Shown: positions 34,299 through 43,279 of the stretch, piece by piece
Layout of the letters: each line of letters opens with the position of its first letter
Numbering within the stretch: the first letter of the stretch is position 1
Source: an uncultured Oscillospiraceae bacterium
GTDB lineage: Bacteria; Bacillota; Clostridia; Oscillospirales; Oscillospiraceae
Assembly: GCA_900768135.1 (NCBI GenBank)
Contig: CAAGBT010000057.1
Span: 1-60,600 of the forward strand
Direction: 5' to 3'
Length of the DNA: 60,600 bases
Made by a program: the position numbers and the translations under genes
The notes under the pieces: model-generated
Told to the model about the DNA's origin: nothing
Database searches by the model: none
Seen by the model: only the letters and a program-made list of their open reading frames with translations

Positions 34299-34309
34299 CG
34301 CGTCCTCCT
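34287..34309 (+). promoter_or_regulatory. Hairpin over the spoVM stop codon
   Basis: GAGGACGC and GCGTCCTC form an 8-bp perfect stem with the 5-nt loop ATAAC, which contains the TAA stop. No T-run follows, so it is probably an mRNA-stabilising or coupling structure rather than a terminator. Confidence 0.5.
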
Positions 34310-34353
34310 CCGGCATAGAGTGAAGCAACACAATGCCGAAGGAGAGGACTGCC

Positions 34354-35901
34354 ATGGAACTGGAATTGAAAAAGGAGCGTTTTGCCTGCTATCGCGCTCT
34401 GCCGCAGCTTTTTGATACGCACGAGGAAACGGCGGAGACGATCATCCCCGACTATCTGCCGGACATTGCCCGCATCGTGGATGCGTACGGCTGTCTTCTC
34501 CTGCGCAGCAGGGAGATTACAGACGGAAAGGCCTCTGCGGCCGGACAGATCAGGATGACGCTGCTGTATATAGCGGAAGGAACGAAGGAGCTGCGGTCGT
34601 TCGAGTATTCTCTCCCGCTGTCCTGCACATTTGACGGCCGCACCGGGGAGGACGCTGTAGACAGCTGCCTGGAAGGCCGTCTCTGTGCGCCGGAGATCCG
34701 TATGCTCAACCCGCGAAAGATCCTTACCCGCGCATCGGTGGAGCTGACGCTCTCTCCATATGCTCCCTGTGCGCTGACAATGTGCAGCGGCGTGGAGGAT
34801 CAGGCTGCCTATCAGATCGAGACACTGTGCGAAAAGCGCGAGATCCCAATGATCCGCGGGATCCGTGAAAAGGAATTTACCTTTGCAGATGAGGTGCTGC
34901 TTTCCAGCACCAAGGAACCGATCCGAGAGCTGCTGCGTACCAGGTGCGCTCTGCGCGTAACAGACTGCAAGGAGATCGGGAACAAGCTTGTACTTAAAGG
35001 GCTGGCTCTTTTTGAGGCGCTTTATCTTGATGCGGGCGGCAATATTGCACAGGCCAGCAGCGAGCTTCCGTTTTCGCAGATCCTTGATGGGCTTGCCGAG
35101 GAGGACGCAAACGCTTCGGTACGATCATCTCTGCGGCTTACCGGCGCGGAGATCCGTATTGGGAGCGAAAGCGAGCCGGATAACGACAGGCTGATCTCGC
35201 TGAAGCTCAGCATCAGCGCCTTTGCTGTGCTGAGCGAGCGGCGCAGTGTATGCTGCATTGCCGACCTGTACAGCACCAGCTGTGAACTCAGCGCCAAGAC
35301 GGAAAATGTGGAGTTTTCCGGCGAACCCGCCTCCTTTATGTGTGAGCAGATCGTGCGGGAAAAAATAGAAACCGGAGCGGAAGTGCAGAGCGTGCTTTCC
35401 ACGGATATCAGCTTCTGCAATGCCGGCGTCAGTCTCAATGGAACCGCTGCCGAGCTGCGCGCTGCGGCAACGCTGCGCGTACTGTATCTTGACGAGAACA
35501 ATGCGCCGCTGCTCTCAGAGCGCAGGGCGGAGGTATCGCTCAGGACCGATCTTCCAGACGCCCCGTTGGGCCGCGTTGGCGTGCGCGACGTATGCGCAGG
35601 CGATATCTCCGTGTCGATCGGCGCGGACGGCGTGGAGCTACGCTTTCCCGTTCAGTTTACGCTCAGCGTGGCGGAAACGCCGTGTTACCCATGTCTGACG
35701 TCACTACAGGCAGAAAAGCGGGTGGAAGAAAGCGCTGAACTCCCGTCGATCATTCTGCGGGCCGTAAAGCAGGGAGAACGGCTCTGGGACATTGCAAAGC
35801 AATACCGCACGACTGTCGATACGATCCTTGCCGCCAATGAACTTGCGGAAGAATCGGCAGCACTGGCCGGAAAGCTCCTGCTGATCCCGCGCAGGCGCTG
35901 A
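34354..35901 (+). CDS. sipL: SpoIVA-interacting protein SipL-like (DUF3794/SPOCS + LysM)
   Basis: 515-aa protein with repeated DUF3794 (SPOCS) domains over about residues 30-440, including the diagnostic EETAETIIPDYLPDIARIVD at the N-terminus, and a C-terminal LysM domain (about 468-513, VKQGERLWDIAKQYRTTVD). In Clostridioides difficile SipL binds SpoIVA and is needed to attach the coat to the forespore. Direct neighbourhood with spoVM and spoIVA is consistent. ATG 34354 sits six bases after AAGGAGAGG; ATG 34333 is less well placed. Confidence 0.88.
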   Translation: MELELKKERFACYRALPQLFDTHEETAETIIPDYLPDIARIVDAYGCLLLRSREITDGKASAAGQIRMTLLYIAEGTKELRSFEYSLPLSCTFDGRTGEDAVDSCLEGRLCAPEIRMLNPRKILTRASVELTLSPYAPCALTMCSGVEDQAAYQIETLCEKREIPMIRGIREKEFTFADEVLLSSTKEPIRELLRTRCALRVTDCKEIGNKLVLKGLALFEALYLDAGGNIAQASSELPFSQILDGLAEEDANASVRSSLRLTGAEIRIGSESEPDNDRLISLKLSISAFAVLSERRSVCCIADLYSTSCELSAKTENVEFSGEPASFMCEQIVREKIETGAEVQSVLSTDISFCNAGVSLNGTAAELRAAATLRVLYLDENNAPLLSERRAEVSLRTDLPDAPLGRVGVRDVCAGDISVSIGADGVELRFPVQFTLSVAETPCYPCLTSLQAEKRVEESAELPSIILRAVKQGERLWDIAKQYRTTVDTILAANELAEESAALAGKLLLIPRRR

Positions 35902-35920
35902 AAAACGGAGGGCGAGAGCT

Positions 35921-37402
35921 ATGAGTATGAATACCGAGATCTATCAGGACATCGCCACCCGCACGGCGGGCGACATCTACATTGGCGTGGTCGGCCCTGT
36001 ACGCGCAGGAAAATCGACATTTATCAAGCGCTTTATGGAGACGCAGGTCATCCCGAACATTGACAATGTGTACCGCCGTGACCGTGCCAAGGATGAGCTG
36101 CCGCAAAGCGGCAGCGGACGCATGGTAATGACCGCCGAACCGAAATTTGTGCCGGAAGAGGCGGTGGACATTGCGCTTGACGAGGACAGCAGCTGTTCCG
36201 TCCGGCTGATCGACTGCGTGGGTTATATGATCCCGGGGGCGGCCGGACAAATGGAAGGGGACAGCCCGCGCATGGTCACAACCCCGTGGCTGGACCATGA
36301 GATCCCGATGAGCGAAGCGGCGGAGCTTGGGACGACGCGCGTGATCCGCGAGCATTCCACCATTGGCATTGTTATTACAACGGACGGAAGCATCACGGAT
36401 ATCCCGCGCGAGGACTACATAGAAGCCGAGGGCCGCGTGATCCGCGAGCTGCAGGAAATCGGCAAACCGTTTCTGGTCCTGCTCAACGCGGTAGACCCGG
36501 AAAGCGAACGGGTGCAGGCAATGGCAAGGGATATTGCTTCACGGTATGGGGTAACGTGTCTGCCGGTGAACTGTCTTTTGCTGGACGATGCCGCCGTCAG
36601 CCGCATCCTGCGCGCAATTCTTTATGAGTTTCCTCTCTGCGAGCTTGACCTGTTTATTCCGCCATGGGTGGAGGCGCTTGCCGCAGATCATCCGATCAAA
36701 AGCGGGTTGTATCAGGCAATCCGGGAGCGTACCGGAAGTCTGCGGTGCATCCGCGAGGTACAGCCCTGCGTAACAGCGCTGGGAATGTGCGAGGGCATCA
36801 GCGGCGCAAGGATCATCTCCATTCAGCCTGGAACGGGTGTCGCCGCAGCAGAGCTTCAGCTGCCGCGCGCGCTGTTCTACCAAACGCTCAGCGAGCAATC
36901 CGGCTTTTCCGTTAAGGACGACGGTGATCTGATGAACTTGCTTACGGAGTTTTCCACCGTAAAAGCGGAGTATGACAAGGTCGCGCAGGCCATTCAGGAC
37001 GCGCGCGAGAGCGGCTACGGCATCGTCGTCCCAACGGTTGACGAGCTGAACCTAGAGGAACCGGAGATCATGAAGCAGGGAGGACGTTACGGCGTGCGGC
37101 TCAAGGCAAGCGCGCCAAGCCTGCACATCATCCGCGCGGATATCGAAACAACTGTTTCCCCCATCGTCGGCAATGAAAAGCAAAGCGAGGACATGGTCAA
37201 CTATCTGCTGCAGGAATTTGAAGGCGACACTGCCAAGATCTGGCAGTCCAATATTTTTGGCCGCAGCTTCCACGAGATCGTCAACGAAGACCTTCAGGCC
37301 AAACTGAAGCATATGCCGGACGATGCGCGGCAAAAGCTCCGTCAGACGCTTGAACGTATCATCAATGAAGGCACTGGCGGACTGATCTGCATCATTCTGT
37401 AA
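35921..37402 (+). CDS. spoIVA: Stage IV sporulation protein A, coat morphogenetic ATPase
   Basis: 493-aa ATPase that polymerises on the forespore surface to form the coat basement layer. The Walker A loop is GPVRAGKS (25-32), and the characteristic block SSCSVRLIDCVGYMIPGAAG and DSPRMVTTPWLDHEIPMSEA confirm the family. The C-terminus ends CIIL; the extreme C-terminal residues of SpoIVA are involved in SpoVM contact in Bacillus. RBS GGAGGG lies before ATG 35921. It is the last gene of the spoVM-sipL-spoIVA unit, followed by a strong terminator. Confidence 0.95.
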   Translation: MSMNTEIYQDIATRTAGDIYIGVVGPVRAGKSTFIKRFMETQVIPNIDNVYRRDRAKDELPQSGSGRMVMTAEPKFVPEEAVDIALDEDSSCSVRLIDCVGYMIPGAAGQMEGDSPRMVTTPWLDHEIPMSEAAELGTTRVIREHSTIGIVITTDGSITDIPREDYIEAEGRVIRELQEIGKPFLVLLNAVDPESERVQAMARDIASRYGVTCLPVNCLLLDDAAVSRILRAILYEFPLCELDLFIPPWVEALAADHPIKSGLYQAIRERTGSLRCIREVQPCVTALGMCEGISGARIISIQPGTGVAAAELQLPRALFYQTLSEQSGFSVKDDGDLMNLLTEFSTVKAEYDKVAQAIQDARESGYGIVVPTVDELNLEEPEIMKQGGRYGVRLKASAPSLHIIRADIETTVSPIVGNEKQSEDMVNYLLQEFEGDTAKIWQSNIFGRSFHEIVNEDLQAKLKHMPDDARQKLRQTLERIINEGTGGLICIIL

Positions 37403-37403
37403 A

Positions 37404-37440
37404 GTAACAAAGAGAGAGGAACTTCCTCTCTCTTTGTTAC
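37404..37440 (+). terminator. Terminator after spoIVA
   Basis: A 17-bp perfect inverted repeat GTAACAAAGAGAGAGGA with a 3-nt loop; the 3' arm ends CTCTTTGTTAC. Strong hairpin though the T-run is interrupted. Confidence 0.75.
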
Positions 37441-37534
37441 ATTCCTGTAACCGAATGTCATCGCTTTGTAACTTGTTATTTCAGCTACCTGCTGTTATGC
37501 TGTTCTATAAGAAGGATAACAGGAGGAAGAGAAT

Positions 37535-38326
37535 ATGAGCCGAAAGATTGCGCTGCCGCTGCTGGTGGCAGCGGCGCTTGTCAGCATCATTTTAGCAAGC
37601 CGCACCCCGCAGCCCATCATAGATGAATTGACACCGGAGGCGGCGGACGCGCCCACCGTGCTGCTCACGCAGACTGAGGAGATCGGCGGGCAGACCGTCA
37701 CGCTGAGAGTCTACGATCTGGATGAGGCGGGCTATGCGCGCTATGCGCTCTTCCATGAGGACGGTACGGAGATCGACATACCGTTCGGCGTAAATTGCGG
37801 CACTTGGATCGGGAATGGCAACGCTGCCGAAAAAGTCTCCCTGACTGCATGGGACGATGTGCTCGGATTTCCGGGCTTCGAGCTTGAAACGATCCAAGGC
37901 ATAGTTATGACAGTTTGTGACTTCTATGCGCTGACGGAGCAGGGCTTCGTCTATGCGGGCAGGACCTTTGGCTATGACTTTGATGATGCGGCGGAGGGCG
38001 ACGGCGCCTGGCCGCTTGATCTCACGGGAGATGGGCGCAGCGAACTCATTACGCGCAGCACCTTTGGCGACGGCATGTCGTGCGTTTATGTCTACCGCTG
38101 GAATAGTGAGGAGGGCGTTTCGCAGTACAGCGAGGTCGACTGGGAGAAGGCGGACGCGCAGCTTGCGCGCCTGAGTGCGTCCCTCGGCGTAACCGCGCGG
38201 ACGGAGACCTATCATGCGCAGGATAACACCGTTACCCTGACGCTCTACACGGAAGGCGGCACAAGGGAGGTCACGCTGCCGCTCACCACGGACATTTTGG
38301 GCGAGTGGCTTTCCAATGACTACTAA
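37535..38326 (+). CDS. Exported protein of unknown function
   Basis: 263-aa protein with an N-terminal signal or anchor helix (IALPLLVAAALVSIILA) and a hydrophilic, acidic extracytoplasmic domain. LDLTGDGRSELITRSTFGDG resembles an FG-GAP/VCBS-like calcium-binding segment. The rest is not recognised. A promoter candidate TTGTTA (37473-37478) and TATGCT (37496-37501), 17 bp apart, lies upstream, and AGGAGGAAG precedes the ATG. It is monocistronic. Confidence 0.65.
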   Translation: MSRKIALPLLVAAALVSIILASRTPQPIIDELTPEAADAPTVLLTQTEEIGGQTVTLRVYDLDEAGYARYALFHEDGTEIDIPFGVNCGTWIGNGNAAEKVSLTAWDDVLGFPGFELETIQGIVMTVCDFYALTEQGFVYAGRTFGYDFDDAAEGDGAWPLDLTGDGRSELITRSTFGDGMSCVYVYRWNSEEGVSQYSEVDWEKADAQLARLSASLGVTARTETYHAQDNTVTLTLYTEGGTREVTLPLTTDILGEWLSNDY

Positions 38327-38336
38327 AATGATGCAA

Positions 38337-38372
38337 AAAAGGAACCGCTTTCGATAAGCGGTTCCTTTTGTT
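38337..38372. terminator. Bidirectional terminator before pfp
   Basis: AAAAGGAACCGCTT/AAGCGGTTCCTTTT, a 14-bp perfect stem with a 5-nt loop, between the convergent secreted-protein gene and pfp. Confidence 0.88.
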
Positions 38373-38392
38373 CTTTGTTGCACAAGGCGGTC

Positions 38393-39631
38393 TTACTTTG
38401 CCAGAACCTTCTTGAGCCTGGCGAAGCGGGGAAGGGAATCCTCCTTCGGCAGCTTCGGCTCGCCCTGAATGAGCGGCAGGGCATAGTCGATGAAGTCGTG
38501 CGTCACGCCGTTGCCGTCCGCGTTGATCCATTCCTGCGGCACTTTCTTTTCCGCATTGGCAACCTCCGTCAGCGGCAGGAGCTTTGTCTCGCAGATATAA
38601 TGCCCGCTTACCGTTTTGCGTTCAAAAGCGACCATCTTGTCCGTAATACCGGCGACAGCATTTTTCACGGCTGCCTTGCCTGCCATGACCGCCTCTTCAA
38701 TATCCGTTTCAGACGCAAGATGCGCGCCGCAGCGCTGAAGCAGAGAAAGCTCGATACCGCGTACCTTTGCGCCGGTCTTCTGTTTGACCACATCGGCAAG
38801 ACGAGCGGCAAGCCCGCCCAGCTGCGCGTGGCCAAAGCCGTCTGTCGCGCTGGTCTTGGCCTCGGAAACAAAGCTGCCGTCGGCATAGTGGATGCCCTCG
38901 GAAACGGCGACCATGCAGTTGCCCTTTTCCTTGTAGACGCGCTCCACATCGGCAAGGAACTTGTCCATGTCGAAGTCACGCTCGGGGAGATAAATGAGAT
39001 CGGGACCCGCGCCGTACTCGGTTGCGAGCGCGGAAGCAGCCGTGAGCCAGCCGGCGTGGCGGCCCATGATCTCGATGATGCAGATCATCCCCGTATCATA
39101 GACGCGCGCGTCCTGATAAACCTCCATGCAGCTGGTTGCAATATACTTCGCTGCGCTGGCATAGCCGGGGCAGTGGTCGGTGCCGTAAAGGTCGTTGTCG
39201 ATCGTCTTAGGAACGCCCATCACACGGCACTCGTAGCCGACCTTCTGCATATATTTGCTGATCTTGTTGCAGGTATCCATCGAGTCGTTTCCGCCGTTGT
39301 AAAAGAAATAGCGAACATTGTGCTTCTTGAATACTTCAAGAATGCGCCGGTAATCGGTGTCGTCCACATCAGGGTTCGCAATTTTGTAGCGGCAGGAGCC
39401 GAGAGCAGAGGAGGGGGTATATTTCAGCAGCTCCAGCTCTCTTGCATCTTCCTTGGACATATCAAAAAGACGGTCGGCCAGCACGCCCTTGATGCCATGC
39501 TCCGCGCCGTAAACGGCGGTAATGCAGTCAGAGTCGAGCGCCGTGCGGATCACACCGTAAGCGCTGGCGTTGATAACGGAGGTCGGACCACCGGACTGAC
39601 CGATGATGCAGGCGCCTTTTAATTCCTTCAT
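38393..39631 (-). CDS. pfp: Diphosphate-dependent 6-phosphofructokinase
   Basis: 412-aa phosphofructokinase. Two residues indicate pyrophosphate rather than ATP as phosphoryl donor: Asp116 in YNGGNDSMDT (Gly in ATP enzymes) and Lys142 in PKTIDNDL (Gly in ATP enzymes). MGRHAGW is the substrate loop. It catalyses the reversible step between fructose-6-phosphate and fructose-1,6-bisphosphate. It follows fba by 21 bases on the same strand, placing PFK and aldolase in one transcript. Confidence 0.92.
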   Translation of the reverse strand: MKELKGACIIGQSGGPTSVINASAYGVIRTALDSDCITAVYGAEHGIKGVLADRLFDMSKEDARELELLKYTPSSALGSCRYKIANPDVDDTDYRRILEVFKKHNVRYFFYNGGNDSMDTCNKISKYMQKVGYECRVMGVPKTIDNDLYGTDHCPGYASAAKYIATSCMEVYQDARVYDTGMICIIEIMGRHAGWLTAASALATEYGAGPDLIYLPERDFDMDKFLADVERVYKEKGNCMVAVSEGIHYADGSFVSEAKTSATDGFGHAQLGGLAARLADVVKQKTGAKVRGIELSLLQRCGAHLASETDIEEAVMAGKAAVKNAVAGITDKMVAFERKTVSGHYICETKLLPLTEVANAEKKVPQEWINADGNGVTHDFIDYALPLIQGEPKLPKEDSLPRFARLKKVLAK

Positions 39632-39652
39632 GCTGTATTCCTCCTTACGGTC

Positions 39653-40621
39653 TTACGCCTTGCCGGCGCAGCCAAGCACGTCGATAAGCTTATGGCGCAC
39701 AAGCTCCTTGATGTTGGCGCGGGCGGGCTTGAGATACTCGCGCGGGTCAAATTTGTCGGGATGCTCGTCCATGAACTGGCGGATCGTGCCGGTCATGGCA
39801 AGACGCAGGTCAGAGTCGATGTTGATCTTGCAGACGGAGAGCTTGGCCGCCTGACGCAGCTGCTCTTCCGGAACACCGATGGCGTTGGGCATCTTGCCGC
39901 CGTGCGCGTTGATCATCTTCACATATTCCTGTGGAACAGAGGATGAGCCGTGCAGCACGATGGGGAAGCCGGGGAGCCTTCTGGAGACCTCCTCCAGCAC
40001 GTCAAAGCGCAGCGGGGGAGGAACAAGGATGCCCTGCTCGTTTACAGTACACTGCTCGGGCTTGAATTTATAAGCGCCGTGGCTCGTGCCAATGGCAATA
40101 GCAAGAGAATCGCAGCCCGTTTTGGAAACGAACTCTTCCACTTCTTCCGGATGCGTATAGGATGCCTCGTGTGCGGCAACCTTGACCTCGTCCTCGATAC
40201 CGGAAAGCGTGCCAAGCTCCGCTTCAACGACTACGCCGTGATCGTGCGCGTACTCAACGACCTTTCTGGTGATCTCAATATTCTCGGCAAATGGCTTGCC
40301 GGACGCATCGATCATAACGGAGGTGAAGCCGCCGTCAATACAGCTCTTGCAGGTTTCAAAATCAGGACCGTGGTCAAGGTGCAATACGATGGGGATATCG
40401 GGGCAGCATTCGACCGCAGCTTCCACAAGCTTGACAAGGTAGGTGTGATTGGCGTAGGCGCGTGCGCCCTTGGACACCTGGAGTATCACAGGAGCGTGTT
40501 CTTCCTGGCAGGCCTCCGTGATGCCCTGCACGATCTCCATGTTGTTGACGTTGAATGCGCCGATAGCGTATCCGCCGTCATAGGCTTTTTTGAACATTTC
40601 CGTAGAGGTTACGAGCGGCAT
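39653..40621 (-). CDS. fba: Class II fructose-1,6-bisphosphate aldolase
   Basis: 322-aa zinc-dependent aldolase, cleaving fructose-1,6-bisphosphate to two triose phosphates. Seen are the N-terminus MPLVTSTEMFKKAYDGGYAI, the metal site PIVLHLDHG, then DGGFTSVMIDASGKPFAENI, AELGTLSGIEDEV and the glycine-rich HGSSSVP segment. RBS AAAGGAGAAG precedes the ATG on the minus strand. A promoter lies 60 bases upstream. Confidence 0.96.
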   Translation of the reverse strand: MPLVTSTEMFKKAYDGGYAIGAFNVNNMEIVQGITEACQEEHAPVILQVSKGARAYANHTYLVKLVEAAVECCPDIPIVLHLDHGPDFETCKSCIDGGFTSVMIDASGKPFAENIEITRKVVEYAHDHGVVVEAELGTLSGIEDEVKVAAHEASYTHPEEVEEFVSKTGCDSLAIAIGTSHGAYKFKPEQCTVNEQGILVPPPLRFDVLEEVSRRLPGFPIVLHGSSSVPQEYVKMINAHGGKMPNAIGVPEEQLRQAAKLSVCKINIDSDLRLAMTGTIRQFMDEHPDKFDPREYLKPARANIKELVRHKLIDVLGCAGKA

Positions 40622-40680
40622 ATTATCTTCTCCTTTTACAAAGTTATTTCAAATGATTGGTACGTTTGGTACTATCGCAT

Positions 40681-40708
40681 ATTTTATCACAGGAATTACA
40701 TTTTGCAA
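40681..40708 (-). promoter_or_regulatory. Promoter of the fba-pfp operon
   Basis: On the minus strand TTGCAA (40708-40703) and TAAAAT (40686-40681) with 16-bp spacing; start predicted near 40674. Confidence 0.6.
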
Positions 40709-40756
40709 GAGGAAATGTGAAATTTTCCTGCAAGGAGGGAGGCTCTTTTGAAAAAA

Positions 40757-40790
40757 GGAGACAAAATTACCATTTTGTCTCCTTTTCTAT
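40757..40790 (-). terminator. Terminator after the GNAT gene
   Basis: AAAGGAGACAAAAT/ATTTTGTCTCCTTT perfect stem with a 4-nt loop, with an A-run (T-run on the minus strand) to the left. Confidence 0.85.
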
Positions 40791-40792
40791 GG

Positions 40793-41461
40793 TTAATCAA
40801 GCCAAATTGCTGGCAAACTCGCACAGGTCAGCCCCATTTTCCGCTGTAAATGCAGAGACGCTTCGTTGCCGTCAATCACATGACAGTAAGGCGTTCTGCC
40901 TTCCGCCAGCGCGGTGCGGATCAAAAACGCTTCAAGCTGCATGGCATAGCCGCGATGCCGGTACTCCGGAAGCACCTCCAGCATTCCCATGCTCCCTTCT
41001 CCATGAAAACCGGCGAAGCCTGCGAGGGCATCGCTCTCAAATACGCCGAAGAGTGCGCCGTGTTCGATGCGGTTACGGATGTAGGCACCGTCGCCGTCGT
41101 GATAGACGGACGCGGCCAGCGCCGCGTGCTCCTGCGTCAGAGGACGGATGTCCGCCGTGACGGGGCAGGGCGGCTCGCCCTTTTCATAGACCCACTGCGT
41201 GCAGCGTGTGCTGAAGTGCAGGGAAAACTCCTGCATGACGGTTTCTGCCGCAGCGTCCCCCTTGAGCGTAAAGACTTCAGGAATCGCAGGGCAGCAGGCG
41301 CGGATTCTGCCGCAGAGAAACGCTCCATCCTGAATATCGCTCAGCAGCAGCGTCCCATCGCTGCTGAGGACGATCGCACCCTCAGCGCCATCGTAAAGCA
41401 GCGATCCCTTTCTGTGGCGGAGCATCTCCAGCATATCGATGCGTTCAGGCGAGAACTGCAT
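40793..41461 (-). CDS. GNAT family N-acetyltransferase
   Basis: 222-aa protein with a C-terminal GNAT domain; the acetyl-CoA loop is LEVLPEYRHRGYAMQLEAFL, and VIDGNEASLHLQRKMGL is the typical final motif. The N-terminal 100 residues form a separate domain not recognised. Its ATG overlaps the transketolase stop (TGATG), so it is translated with the transketolase operon. Substrate unknown. Confidence 0.8.
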   Translation of the reverse strand: MQFSPERIDMLEMLRHRKGSLLYDGAEGAIVLSSDGTLLLSDIQDGAFLCGRIRACCPAIPEVFTLKGDAAAETVMQEFSLHFSTRCTQWVYEKGEPPCPVTADIRPLTQEHAALAASVYHDGDGAYIRNRIEHGALFGVFESDALAGFAGFHGEGSMGMLEVLPEYRHRGYAMQLEAFLIRTALAEGRTPYCHVIDGNEASLHLQRKMGLTCASLPAIWLD

Positions 41462-42393
41462 CAGACCGCTTCCTTGATGGTTTCGGCAATCTGATCAGCC
41501 GTCAGACCGTATTCGCGCAGCACGTCCGCCGCCTTGCCGGACTGGCCGAAGCGGTCGTTCACGCCGATCTTGCGGAACTTGCAGTTCACCTTGCCCATGA
41601 GAACATCAGCCACGGCATCGCCGAGACCGCCGATCACGCTGTGCTCCTCGACGGTGACGACCTTGCCGCATTTTTCGGCGTACTTCGTCACGCATGCGGC
41701 GTCGATGGGCTTGATGGTGTGGATGTTGATGACGGCGGCATCGACGCCTTCCTTGGCGAGCGCTTCCGCAGCCATCAGGGATTCATTGACCATCAGGCCG
41801 GTTGCGAAGATCGCAACGTCCTTGCCCTCGCGCAGGACGTTGGCCTTACCGATCTCAAACGGCTTGACCATGTCGCCCTCGAAAACGGGCGTGGCAAGAC
41901 GTGCAAGGCGCATATAAACGGGACCCTCAAAGTCGGCGATTGCCATGGTAGCGGCTCTGGCCTCGTTTGCATCGGCAGGGCAGATGACCGTCATGCCGGG
42001 GATGGCGCGCATGAGCGCGAGATCCTCAATACACTGGTGGCTGCCGCCGTCCTCGCCAACGCTCACGCCCGCATGAGTTGCGCAGATCTTAACGTTGAAA
42101 TGCGGATAGGCAACAGAGTTACGGATCTGCTCGTAGGCGCGGCCGGCCGCAAACATCGCAAAGCTGGAGCAGTAGGGGATCAGACCCATTGTGGACATAC
42201 CGGCGGCGATATTGACCATGTTTGCCTCGGCAATGCCGCAGTTGTAGAACTTTTCCGGATGCGCCTTGGCGACCTTGCAGGTCTGCGTGGCGTTGGCAAG
42301 GTCGGCGTCGAGTACGACGACCTTATCGTTCTTTTCGACCAGCTCGATCAGCGCTTCGCCGTAAGCCTGACGGGTCGCAATTTTATCAGCCAT
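41461..42393 (-). CDS. Transketolase, C-terminal half
   Basis: 310-aa protein equivalent to the pyrimidine-binding and C-terminal domains of transketolase (KVVVLDADLANATQTCKVAK; NCGIAEANMVNIAAGMSTMG; GVSVGEDGGSHQCIEDLALM). It forms the active enzyme with the N-terminal half encoded just upstream, four bases away. Split transketolases are common in Clostridia and archaea. It works in the non-oxidative pentose phosphate pathway. Confidence 0.93.
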   Translation of the reverse strand: MADKIATRQAYGEALIELVEKNDKVVVLDADLANATQTCKVAKAHPEKFYNCGIAEANMVNIAAGMSTMGLIPYCSSFAMFAAGRAYEQIRNSVAYPHFNVKICATHAGVSVGEDGGSHQCIEDLALMRAIPGMTVICPADANEARAATMAIADFEGPVYMRLARLATPVFEGDMVKPFEIGKANVLREGKDVAIFATGLMVNESLMAAEALAKEGVDAAVINIHTIKPIDAACVTKYAEKCGKVVTVEEHSVIGGLGDAVADVLMGKVNCKFRKIGVNDRFGQSGKAADVLREYGLTADQIAETIKEAV

Positions 42394-42397
42394 ATTC

Positions 42398-43210
42398 TCA
42401 GTCCTCCAATTCCTTCAGTGCCTGCTCGCGCTGCTCGGCGTTGGGCGCCTTGCCGTGCCAGCCGACCTGATTTTCCATGAACGAAACGCCCTTGCCCTTA
42501 ACAGTGTGCGCAAGGATGGCCTTGGGCTTGCCGGGCATCGTGGGCTTGGAGAGTGCAGCCTCGACCGCGTCAAGATCGTTTCCGTCCGGAAGCTCCACAA
42601 GATCGAAGCCAAAGGCGTGCAGCTTTGCAGGCAGATCGCCGAGGCTCATGACCTGGTCGTTCGTGCCGTCAATCTGCAGACCGTTGTTGTCGATGATAAT
42701 GGTCAGATTGTCGAGCTTATAGTGCGCAGCAGCCATATAGGCCTCCCAGATCTGCCCCTCCTGGCTCTCACCGTCGCCAACGAGGGCGAAGACCTTCGTA
42801 TCCTTGCCGAGGTGCTTCGCACCAAGCGCCATGCCGACGGCAATGGACGCCCCCTGGCCGAGAGACCCCGTGGAAGCGTCCACGCCAGGGACCTTCTTCG
42901 CATCGGGATGGCCCTGCAGGATGGAGTGCAGCTGGCGGAAGTTTGCATACTCATCGCGGGAGATGAAGCCCTTAGCGGCAAGCACCGCATAATAGCAGGG
43001 AGCGGCGTGACCCTTGGAAAGCACGAAACGGTCGCGGTCGGGGTTGTGCGGGTTCTTTGGATCAACGCGCATATGGTTGAAGAAGACACTGGTCATCAGC
43101 TCCACTGCGGACAGCGAGCCGCCCGGGTGACCGCTGCCGGCATTGGCGGTCATCGTGATGATGTCGCGCCGTACCTGCCGGCAGATTTTGGAAAGCTCTT
43201 GCGTATTCAT
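42398..43210 (-). CDS. Transketolase, N-terminal (TPP) half
   Basis: 270-aa TPP-binding half: NAGSGHPGGSLSAVELMTSV, then VGDGESQEGQIWEAYMAAAH and LTIIIDNNGLQIDG carry the thiamine-diphosphate and Mg2+ motif. RBS AAGGAGGG lies before the ATG on the minus strand. It heads the operon tktN-tktC-GNAT. Supplies xylulose-5-phosphate conversion for pentose use and aromatic precursors. Confidence 0.94.
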   Translation of the reverse strand: MNTQELSKICRQVRRDIITMTANAGSGHPGGSLSAVELMTSVFFNHMRVDPKNPHNPDRDRFVLSKGHAAPCYYAVLAAKGFISRDEYANFRQLHSILQGHPDAKKVPGVDASTGSLGQGASIAVGMALGAKHLGKDTKVFALVGDGESQEGQIWEAYMAAAHYKLDNLTIIIDNNGLQIDGTNDQVMSLGDLPAKLHAFGFDLVELPDGNDLDAVEAALSKPTMPGKPKAILAHTVKGKGVSFMENQVGWHGKAPNAEQREQALKELED

Positions 43211-43279
43211 GAAAACCCTCCTTAGTAAATTAGCAGTTTATCAATTAAGCAGTATATCGAATGAGCGGTGGAAAGTCAA

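Noticed and set aside
38375..39622. A 415-codon plus-strand frame opposite pfp
   Set aside because: Mirror frame of a clear phosphofructokinase gene; no domain or ribosome-binding site.
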